This document shows positions 54,921 through 64,000 of a stretch of DNA of 64,000 bases, piece by piece. The position numbers were made by a program, and so were the translations under genes. Position 1 is the first letter of the stretch, and every line of letters begins with the position of its first letter. A model generated the notes under the pieces. It was not told the DNA's origin. It saw only the letters and a list, made by a program, of their open reading frames with translations, and did no database searches. This stretch comes from Heliocidaris erythrogramma (lineage: Eukaryota; Echinodermata; Echinoidea; Camarodonta; Echinometridae), in assembly GCA_025617745.1 (NCBI GenBank), contig CM046853.1, positions 54,836,643-54,900,642 on the forward strand, written 5' to 3'.

Positions 54921-56352
54921 TTTTCTAGTTAGTAGTAGTCCATTAATCATGCATTGGCTGTCGATAATCATTTTCCTACTTTCCATAGACAATAGAGTTA
55001 AAACTAATCATATACCTCAAAATGGAGCTGGTCTAATAATTTTTTCCAGAGCTGTATGTTTCTTAGGGTTTTGAATTAAATAAATGTGTCTGATTCCATT
55101 CATGCTGTAGCTCATATTGCAAGATATTAGACTATGCCTAGCCTTTAATCATGGCAGCATGCTAGGTCTTTTCTCTGCTGCTCTACTAAACCAAGGAATT
55201 ATCATAGAACTCCTTGACTATACTAGCTCTGTCGATCCTCAAAACGCGCGGAACAGTCCTCTGATTTCGAGAAGGCGACACACGCGTGCAGGTCGCCTTT
55301 ACTCACTTGCCAACGTTACTTGTTGTTTTCTTATTTTTAACTTTGAAATCTTTCGTCAATTTCGTACGAAAGATTTTCATGAATAATTCAGTTCCTGGTA
55401 GAGAAAATGAACCAATTAGAAGCTTTTAGGACATGGAGACAAGAGACTATTCAGCCCATTCTAGCCATAGGGTATTTAAATATGTTACGGCAAACCAATT
55501 TCTTTTTTAAAAATGAGAAGAAAAATATTTGTGTGTGGCATTTTTTTGTCACGAAAATGAAAATTATAAATACTTTCAGTTTTCTCCCGCTATCTACCCT
55601 TTGTTGGTCCCCATTAAATAATGGACAAGCTCAGTCTTTTCCGTTACGGTTCCTTTCATTCGATTGGATTTATATAGCACCTAGTACATCGACCATAACT
55701 CTTAAGGTGAATACCACTTGTAAAGTTGCCATCAAAACGCGATGCATGACATATCTTTGCATTTGACGGAAAGCCAAATTGATTATTAGAGTTTGGACAT
55801 TTTCCTTTGATTCATATCTATAATCCTATTGTTTTACTGGTTGATGCTTATGTGATTTCAATATTTTCAAGGTTTGACATTTCCAAAGATGAATATATTA
55901 TTTAAATCATGCAGAAAGAACTAGAAGGGTACATTATGGACAAAGGGAAAATGGCATTAGATTACCAGTATCTGAATTTGGTTAATTTAAGTTCTGATAA
56001 TGAGTATGTGAGGTTACCTAGGATTGCATGAGGTTCACCTAGGAAGAGGTGAAATCATTTGTTTGAAAATTTGTTTTTTTACATCCTCATCCTCATTATT
56101 ATCATATTGTATGTTGAGAGCCAGAAGGACATTATCTCTGTGTTAAAGTATATGAGTTAACGCCCTTCTGGCTCCAAAAATGATATTTACATGTTCATTA
56201 TGTGATCAGAATGCACTGTGGAGCATGCTCCATGAGCTAGAATATTAATGGATTTTGTTTTCTTCTAATACATGTACCCTGTTTGGTTGGGCATTAAACT
56301 AGGAGGTGAGCTTTGCAGCTTTTGAGTCAAACCTGTGAAAGTTTAAGAAGAT
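54921..56352. other. Intronic stretch, no gene recognised
   Basis: A small CpG-containing patch (AAAACGCGCGGAACAG, 55238-55300) is the only departure from AT-rich background. The 89-, 119- and shorter-codon frames here are not recognisable proteins. Confidence 0.4.
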
Positions 56353-56500
56353 TATTAAGCCTTACAGCCAACTATATACCCCCTAGACAAGGGATTACAT
56401 CATATTTGAGTATTCATTTGTCTTACATTAAGTCTTACAGCCAACTATATACCCCCTAGAAAAGGGATTATGTCATATTTGAGTATTCATTCTTAGGTGA
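56353..56500 (+). repeat. 73-bp tandem duplication
   Basis: CTTACAGCCAACTATATACC occurs at 56361 and 56434, and the 73-nt unit is almost identical in both copies (TTTGAGTATTCATT shared at the ends). Confidence 0.9.
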
Positions 56501-57870
56501 AGATGAGGAAATATTCTTCTTATAGGTCTGGGGTTTCTGCAATCCTCATCCCAAGGATTTAGCTTCTGTACACATCAGGAAAGACCCTAGGATCCGATTC
56601 TCGAGGTGTAATGTCGTATCTAAAAGGTCAACCCCCAAAAGCTGGCTTGATCCCAAGCTTTTTCTTTTTAATAGTGATTTGAAGATTTCATTGAAACCAG
56701 GGTCTCGTGGCATTCCCAAGTGAAAACCATTGTTTTATTTTTGGAATCCAAGACCCCTATTGCGGAGCTTATACCATCCCAGTGTGAAATGAATATGGAT
56801 TGTGAAGGAAATGTTTGTCTGTGATACACCAATACATATGTGCATGTAAAATCTATAAATGCTAAGACCAGGAATGAATTCATTTAGATAATAAGAATGA
56901 TTGTTTGAGAGTTAATTTAAAGAAATGTTTTGTAAGTAATTGGACTCTGATTCTTTATCAATTTTTCATTTGAAGCAATGCTCAAACCTCTGTTACTTTA
57001 AAACATTTGTTTAGATAAAGTTACTTTACCCTGTCTTTTGTTATATGATATGTTTAGACTATGAAAAACTCATTAGAATTTAATGGGGTTTTTTTGGGGG
57101 GGGGCGTATAGCTATACAATGAATTTTCTAGTCTGCTCCAAGAAATTACCTTATTTATTTAGTATTCCATAATCAGTTTTTAACAATAAAATTCTGTATA
57201 TATCTACAAGATTTTGGCTATTACCTCTGTCTACAAGCATACCCATAGACCTGCCATCTGCATGCTTAACACTTCAAACTTTTGATATGACATGAAGCTG
57301 GCTGGCTGAGACAAGGTGATAATTTGATTACAAATATGACAGAAACATTTCTAGTAGGAGAGCTACTTGATATGAGCAAAGCTCCCTCTCTTATCTTATA
57401 CTCCAGCCATGCTTTGTTTATGGGGCAATCCATCAAACTATTATCGGACGGGGTCTTCCATGAGAACTTCAAGGAAAGAACCACTTGAAAGAAATAGATT
57501 GAAGCATAGGTGCCTTGATGGTGAAGGATGTGGCCCTGGTCCAGATATAAGCCAGTTCGGGGTTAGCGCATGGTACAAATGACCCCAAATATCCACAGAT
57601 ATTTTAGACATGGAGGGTCCCTTTATGTGCACTTCAGAAAAATAACTCTGGGAGTGATAGAGGTGCCTCGTGAATAGCTTTTGTTTCCCCCTTTAAAAAG
57701 AATACTTCCACCTGGATATCATGGAATGCACCATTAGTGCATAATTGAATAATGATTACATGACATTCATGAGCACATATCGAATATTAGTGTCAGTGGG
57801 TTTTAGAATTTGGTACAGATGACCTTTATCTGCTCATGCTCAGATTGCAACTCCGAAATGGCTTATTGCA
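56501..57870. other. Intronic stretch, no gene recognised
   Basis: AT-rich intronic DNA with one short G homopolymer (about 57097). No exon recognised. Confidence 0.4.
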
Positions 57871-57989
57871 AGGGCAAATCAAGGGAGGGGTCAGGGGGCT
57901 GGGACATCCCCTTATTTTTCTTTACTGGTCAGAGATTGGGGGGAATTGGACCCCCCTTTTTTTTTGCTCCAATAAGTTTGTTTGTTTGT

Positions 57990-58022
<33 letters not shown>

Positions 58023-58110
58023 TTTTGTTTTTTTGGGGGGGAGGGTGTAATTGGATGGCCCTATTACAAAATCCAGGAGCTGCCCCTATATTGGATAGAG
58101 AAATTAACAA
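57871..58110 (+). repeat. GGGCAAATCAAGGGAGGGGT repeat with GTTT and GTT microsatellites
   Basis: The opening resembles the GGGCGGATCCAGG repeat family at 18.2-20.5 kb. It is followed by G and C homopolymers, (GTTT)n then (GTT)n at about 57977-58020, and another G run at 58036. The overlapping frames of 99-119 codons are low complexity. Confidence 0.6.
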
Positions 58111-58332
58111 GGAGTACAAGGAAGATAATTTTTAGGTCTGGTTATGAATTTGTTTGTCTGTTTGTTTGATTGAATTTTATTTGAACCTCAAGAAAAAAAA
58201 TGGCTTAAATCAATCAAGCATCTGTTCATCATGCAGTACATAGGCAGCAAAATAGAGATTTAAAAGCGATGAAAAATTGCTGGAAATCACATCAACTGAA
58301 AATCACAACTCATGTTTGCGCATGGGAGACCT

Positions 58333-58459
58333 GGGGCCCCGTTTCATAAAACTTGTTATCAGTAGCAACTGCTACATTTCTAATCAGATGCAAGGATTTC
58401 AGTAGCTATAACAGTTATTGCAACTTGTTATTGATAACAAGTTTTATGAAACAAGGCCC
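58333..58459. mobile_element. Foldback MITE, CCAATCAGATGCA-core family, copy near 58.4 kb
   Basis: GGGGCCCCGTTTCATAAAAC then TTGTTATCAG at the left pairs with TTGATAACAAG then TTTTATGAAACAAGGCCC at the right. The centre TCTAATCAGATGCAAGGATT is shared with 4005-4142. Confidence 0.82.
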
Positions 58460-58537
58460 AGGTGCTATGCACATGTGTATGGACAACTAGCTTGATTCTG
58501 TGCTCATTACTCAGCTAATTGGTATATATTTTCTACC

Positions 58538-58685
58538 AAGGCACTGTTTCATAAAACTTGTTATCAATAACAAGTTGCAATAACTGTTATAAGCTACTGA
58601 AATATTTGCATCTGATTGGCTGAGACCAAATTTGTCACAGAAATGTGGCAGTTGTTACTGATAACACATTTTATGAAATGGGGCC
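58538..58685. mobile_element. Foldback MITE, same family, opposite orientation
   Basis: AAGGCACTGTTTCATAAAAC at the left pairs with ATTTTATGAAATGGGGCCTT at the right. The centre reads GCATCTGATTGGCTGAGA, the reverse complement of the core in the previous copy. The two copies are about 80 bp apart and inverted. Confidence 0.82.
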
Positions 58686-59530
58686 TTAAAAACTGTTGGG
58701 CAGAGATAATTCATTTGTAGTTTTGTACATTCAGTGAAAGTTTTCTTTGATTCTGTGAGAATTTCTTTTCTGCCAATACCAGAACTCAAGATTATTTTTT
58801 GCTCTTCCTCTGCTGTTGCCAACGTAAGTGATAAAAATATTAGGTTTTTTTCCTCAAACATGGCTTCAGCATGGTGCTTTCTATGTGTACAACGGATTGC
58901 TGTGCATTGCCAAGATAAAGAGCTGCTAGAATTTGAAATACATGTATTGTTAACATTTTGTTAAAATCTCACATACATGCAATCTGCCTAGCAGAGCAAG
59001 AGTAGGATATTTGAATATTTGATATTAGTTATGTGGGTGTAAGACAAACTAGCATGTAAGACCTTTCTTTGCAGGAAAGCTACTTTATTTTCATACATAA
59101 ATAGATGATACCCCTCACTGAAATCTTGTGTTGTTCAGAGTGGTTCAGAAAATAAATGCTTGTAGAAAACCTTTCTGAAAAGATATATATACTTTAATAA
59201 GTTATTTATTTTAATTGATATACTGATAGGAATTTAACATGTGACAGTGATGTAGATTTTTATTCTGTCATTCATTATGTATATCTTGGAAATAACTGCA
59301 ACTCAAAGCATAAGAGAAAAGAAGAGAGATAGAAAGAGCATAACAAGAACCAAAAAAAGCCTCCTGTCAATCAGATAACCACTAGACAGCCTAGCCATTT
59401 TAGATTGTGGTGCTTATATATACTTATCTTTACAGCATTAAAATGCCTACTCACTGGAGATACTGCGGTAGCCATTGTTTACTGTATGTATAAATCACAT
59501 GATAGCATCTGCTTCAGGAGAATTGTAAAA
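58686..59530. other. Intronic stretch, no gene recognised
   Basis: AT-rich; frames of up to 76 codons lack any recognisable motif. Confidence 0.4.
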
Positions 59531-59539
59531 AGTAACAAA

Positions 59540-59660
59540 CTATCATGAAGGAGAAGAGGAAGAATGAGATGGAGAGGAAGAGGTAAATAAAGAGTGGAGG
59601 AGGAGGAGGAGAAGAAGAAGAAGAAGAAGAAGAAGGAAGAAGAGGATGAGTAGGAAAACA
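59540..59660 (+). repeat. Polypurine (GGA/GAA) microsatellite
   Basis: A nearly pure AG tract with (GGA)n then (GAA)n at about 59598-59645. It produces spurious serine-rich minus frames. Confidence 0.9.
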
Positions 59661-59716
59661 AAGAAGAGAAATTATAAAAGAAAAATCAAACAAACATATC
59701 TGCATCTACATCCTGT

Positions 59717-60310
59717 TTAAAAGGGCAATCCAACCTTGGTAATAAGATGATTTGTGTGAAAGCAGAAAAATAAGAAAAAACAGGACGGTGAAAATTTGAA
59801 GGAAATCGGACAAGGACTAAGAAAGTTATGGATGTTTGAAAAATGAGATCACATCATCTATGCGAATCTCAAATTGGCAATTTGGTGAGTCGATTGTGAC
59901 ATTTTTGTGGACAACTCTCCCATTTGTCATACACAAAAATATCATTAATTTGCGGTTTTCTTCAAGGCGCTTTTACCCTTGGGGCAGTACTCAAAATATA
60001 TTGAAGATAGCATATTGTTATATGTCTTCATGAAAGAAAAGGATCCTACTGAGTAATACATTTTGAAAAAAGTGGCATTTTAGTCATTTTGTGTGTTGGA
60101 ACGAATGGGGGAGTTGTCCACAGCTACATCACATTGACATTAACTATTCGGCCAATTTGAAATTGCCACATGTATAGTGATTACAACTTTCAAAAATTCA
60201 TAACTGTCTTATTGCTTGTCCGATTTCGTTCAAACTTTCACCAATCTGCTTCTCTGATTTTTTCTCTTTCTTTCAAAGCAACTTGCTATCAGGGTTGTAT
60301 TTCCCTTTAA
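59717..60310. mobile_element. TTAA-flanked long-arm MITE
   Basis: TTAA at 59717-59720 and 60307-60310 bound about 586 bp. The arms pair: AAGGGCAATCCAACC at the left with GGTTGTATTTCCCT at the right, GAAGGAAATCGGACAAG with CTTGTCCGATTTCGTTC, and CTCAAATTGGCAATTTGG with CCAATTTGAAATTGCCAC. Same TTAA plus AGGG...CCCT layout as the copies at 8.3, 38.6 and 49.6 kb, but a different sequence. Confidence 0.78.
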
Positions 60311-63080
60311 ATACACATCTACATCTTTCAAAACAAGCAAAACTGCATCTACATTTTCACAAAAACAAGCAAAGATGCATATCTAGAAATTATCTAGGCT
60401 TTACATCTCACAAAACAAGTAACACTGAATGTCAAAGAAATAATGTATCTAGACCACATTTAAAATCTATTTCTAGACTCATATTGGTGATACAATGGCG
60501 ATCATGTGACCATATCTGAACCCTAGCTCCCACAGCAGTCACATGACTGCCTGCCTGCCTGCCCTTGCCTGACTGCGTTCAGACACCAGTCCCATCATCA
60601 TCATCATCATCAGCGGCTAAGAAGTGCAGGCTTGCTACAAGAGTGGAAGATGATATTGTAAACATTAGCCTCTTTAAACATTTGTAAACAACATTGGCAG
60701 TACTAGTCTATCACTCTATCTTCTCTCTGCCGTGAAAGGTCATTCACCAGCAGAGCCAGCGAGGGCACCCTCCATCTTGTTGGATGGAGTTGTCGTTTGT
60801 TATGTCCTACATGTGGAATTCGGAATCAGTCGGGCAGGAAAGATGCGGCTTTAAGCGATGCTCTAAATACACATGGGCTCGGGGCAATATTGGTTTTAGA
60901 AATGCTGCTCAGATAGCCCCCAAACTTTCAATCATTTATGACAATTTTTTATTGAAAAAAAAGAACAGTAATAAAAAATTAGATTGAAGTATATTATAGC
61001 CCATGTGTCTTTCATACTGATAATTTTATCATTTTGTATAATGCTCAATGTTAAGGTGTTCGCATGCTACGGACAAAAATAAAGTGCTTTAATATTTTTA
61101 CTTTTAAATCTGAAGATGTGATTTTCAATTTTCAGCCAATGCATATGTTCTTATACAAGTCATTTCATTGAGCATTGCCTCTCATAACCCTGGTGTAGTT
61201 AATGGCTGTTCAGAAGAAATTCCTGGATGGCTATTTAAGATATAACCTAGCTGCACAGTTTAAGTGATGACTACAGTTTTCAAATCATTATATACTTTTC
61301 TGTGATATGCTCCATAAGAAGGATAGTTAATTAGGATTATAATAACTTTTTTTTTCACTGGATTTCAAATGAATGTTCAAAAAAAAAATGCAATCATTTC
61401 TTTAAAGTAGTACTGAATAGTAGAACTGCTGCAGACATTTTAAAGTAATCTTTCAATTAAAATACCATATTAAAAAAGCTCTGCTTATAGACATTTTTTA
61501 ATGTCACGAGGGCCTCCTACATTGTCCAGTCAAATAAATAAAGCTATCAGTGTTGTCTGAGAGGAAATTAGTTCCATGATATTTCCATGTAAATTCATGA
61601 ATCACAACTTGAAAAACTTTCTTTTTTGGTTGAATACTGGATACCGGTAATCATTATTGATTTGTGATTGATTTGTTTGATGTAATTCTGTACAACGTGA
61701 CGCAGTCCTACGTTGGATTTGAACCTGACCTCTAGTAACCTTTGCTTCATTCATATCGAGACAACTTATTGATTAACAATGAATGAGTAACTATTAACCC
61801 TCGACAGTGCTATGTCCTACTGAATAAACTATCTGGAACTGACTTTCTGATCAATGCAAAAACTGTTTATGATTTTCTGGGTTTGGTTCATCATTTTGTT
61901 CCATTCAAGTGCAGACTTATTACTCATCATAACTATACTGAGCACTTAAAATGAACCGAATTGGGAAGTAAATTATTGATAAGTATTAAAGTAATACCGG
62001 TTATTGGAAATCTCATTAATTCCATTTTTTAATATCAATAGTTCTTCAGTTATAATAATGATTTTTAACATTTATAAAAGAATATTATATCACTAAAGGA
62101 TTATGAAATGTATGTACATTAGCACATTGTGGATAAAGTTCTTGAAGGAAAACACTTGTTTTACAAGAATAATTGTTTCAAGATCATAGATGTACTGTTA
62201 TCCAATTAATCTAATGGAAGTGATAATAAAGCATATTTGGCAATTGCAATGGATCTCTCATAAATGTGAGCAAAATTGTTAAATTCATTCAGCTTTCTGT
62301 CACAGAAAAAAAACTGTAGAAGGGAGTGAAATCATATTGTCATTTTATTTGAAAAAAGGTTTAGGTCTGGTAAAGATGAAAAATAATTTGATCTTTTTCA
62401 TTCTTTTTCATCCCTTTTTGGAAAAAAAAGAAATGTCTCATGAACAGAATTTCTTTTGAAATAACCTCCTATTCCAAATTCAAATTTAAAACTTAAGGGA
62501 CCAAATTTTGATGCTACATGTTTATATAGTCCCATAAACCCATTTCTCTGTCCAGTGCAGTGTTTGTTATTTGGAATCTTTGAAATTTTCATGGAAAGTC
62601 ATACCTGTGGTTGTCTTCCTCAGATTAAGCCATCACCTTTCTCTGCCCCCAGTTATGAATATGATTATATGGCATAGAATCACATGTAAATAATTACATG
62701 CAGTAAGTTGTTTTCCTCCTTATGAGCCCTTTTTAGATCAATTTCCAAGAAGCAATTATATGATCAGGGGTGCGCAGCTTGGCATGAATTTTTGCAGTGT
62801 TTTATTTCTTATAGTTTCTTATATTGGTTGTTAGACATAGAAAAACTGTTTACATGCTTTGTGCATTTTCCAACATTTATTTTTAGGATGGATGTGACAT
62901 GAGCAATACAGTAATGACAGTCTGGAATGAGTATTAAAGCTAGGGAAGAGGAGTGTTATGACGTCTTTAGTATCTTCTTTCTGTGTGATGATTTATTGTA
63001 CTGCCTACTTCTATATGATATTTAAGACAAAATGGTGAAAGCATGCTTTCATTTATGAAACTCATGTAAAGGCCTTCAGT
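60311..63080. other. Intronic stretch, no gene recognised
   Basis: Includes an ATC microsatellite at 60594-60612 and a possible decayed relative of the 44.3/48.7-kb MITE at about 62360-62590. The segment 60730-60920 is somewhat more complex and holds a 67-codon frame, with no recognised family. Confidence 0.4.
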
Positions 63081-63640
63081 GGCAAGAAATGGAAAAGGGG
63101 TTAAATCTAGAGTGTGAGGGATGCGGAGAGAAAATGAGATTGGGATATGAGACAGAGAGAGAGGGAGAGAGAGAGAGAAAGAAAGCAGTGGAAAACGGGG
63201 ATACACATGAGAAAAGATTTTAAAATTGTTGTTTGTTTTTATAAATGGAACGGAAAGTGAGATAGTTTCAGATAAAAAAAGGTCATTGATAGTAGGAGAG
63301 GTAGGAAAGTGGAAAAGACATTTATAGAGAGAAAGGGAAAAAGGGGGGGGGGGACTAATTCATTTTAGGTCTGATGTGCAAATGTGCAACTAAATAAGAG
63401 GGGTAGAAATTGAAACAGTAACAGAGAAAGAAAGAGAAAAAGTGAGAGAGAGAGCGTGAAAGGGAGGAAAAGTTGACTAGAGATTAAAAGATTTAAAAAA
63501 TGCTATGAGAAAGAGATATCAAAAGGGACAAGAAAGTCAAGCTAATGGAGAAACAAAAGAGAGAGAGAGAGAGAAAGAAAGAAAGAAAGTGAGAGACAGA
63601 TAGTGACAGAGAGACACAAGGGAAGAGAATGAAACAATGA
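63081..63640 (+). repeat. Polypurine-rich region
   Basis: Long GAGAGA, GAAAGAAAG and GGGAGA stretches with A/G bias over about 550 bp, including a G run at 63344-63353. A complementary pyrimidine stretch follows at 63750-63800. Confidence 0.85.
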
Positions 63641-64000
63641 GGGCCTTAGCAATATCAATTCTATATCTCCAGCTGTCCTGTTTTAGCCCATCCAATGCAC
63701 CTTCGATCAGAAGCTCAGTGCCTGAGACGGTCACATGACGTAGCTCAACCTCTCTTACCCTCTCTCCTCTCTCTCTTTCTCTCACTTCTCCCTCCCACCA
63801 GGCACCATAAAACCATCTCCTTTATTACGAGCGAGATGAGCGATTGTGAACTCAATATTCAACACGGATCAATTCTGTTTGCCAGAGCTGGGTAGAGCTA
63901 TTAAATTAATACACTCAGTTTGTCAATACGTTTGTCATAGAGACACTTGTTCCCTTTTCTTCTTTCATTCTTTCTCCCTCTTGTACTGTCTTAGATTTAT
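63641..64000. other. Right edge of the window, no exon recognised
   Basis: A pyrimidine-rich segment (63750-63800) is followed by unremarkable sequence to the end. The expected FHIT terminal exon is not seen. Confidence 0.4.

Larger units (their letters stand above)
32214..64000 (+). other. fhit: Presumed last FHIT intron (at least 31.8 kb), open at the right edge
   Basis: Begins at the donor GTATGA. No sequence encoding the expected C-terminal segment was found in any phase-0 acceptor context that I examined by eye. If the reading is right, this intron is roughly nine or more times longer than the others in the gene (0.8-3.7 kb) and is packed with the repeats listed below. Parts not listed separately are AT-rich, low in CpG and without recognisable genes. 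Confidence 0.5.

Noticed and set aside
55117-55766. Frames of 89 and 119 codons near a small CpG patch
   Set aside because: No recognisable motifs, and no splice pair or promoter elements were found around them.

Overview
The window is animal nuclear DNA: intron-rich, AT-rich, dense in small foldback transposons and microsatellites, with no prokaryotic operon structure. Two things are firmly recognisable. One is the first four coding exons of FHIT, the fragile histidine triad diadenosine-polyphosphate hydrolase, on the + strand between 25095 and 32213. The other is a 5'-truncated non-LTR (LINE) retrotransposon on the - strand, 11735-14626, with an 816-codon open frame. The many TACATGTA and TAGGCCTA palindromes, the short inverted-repeat elements, and the GGGCGGATCCAGG and TTAGCTCACCTGAGC repeat families suggest a marine invertebrate. 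An echinoderm such as a sea urchin is my best guess, but a mollusc or another marine deuterostome is not excluded.

Layout. 1-17.7 kb: no recognised host protein gene; very rich in TACATGTA, with several foldback MITEs and the LINE. 17.1-17.9 kb: a CpG-rich patch plus a possible short minus-strand first coding exon, a weak candidate gene start. 17.9-22.1 kb: decayed repeats, GGGCGGATCCAGG-type elements, a GAATAGCGGTCC repeat element and a long polypurine tract. 22.1-23.0 kb: probable FHIT promoter and non-coding first exon, with two NRF1-like palindromes, two copies of ATGAATATTCAT, a YY1-like ATGGCG and a GTAAGT donor. 23.0-25.0 kb: first intron, filled by a cluster of foldback sequences. 25.0-32.2 kb: FHIT coding exons of 106, 146, 30 and 69 nt, encoding residues 1-117 of an expected protein of about 148. 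Two large tandem-bearing repeat elements lie in the introns. 32.2-64 kb: no further FHIT exon recognised, so the terminal exon (about 30 residues) lies beyond the window or was missed. This 31.8-kb stretch is therefore probably one intron. It holds MITEs inserted at TTAA, a tRNA-derived composite insertion with a 13-bp target-site duplication, an 89-bp minisatellite, an 86-bp tandem array interrupted by a MITE, and polypurine tracts.

As a unit, the right two thirds of the window is one housekeeping-type gene, FHIT, with a compact coding head and a very long repeat-laden intron before its last exon. No unknown multi-gene system is visible. The unusual content is in the repeats: transposon-borne nuclear-receptor-like half-sites, transposon-borne octamer plus CRE motifs, and the inverted tRNA-derived composite.
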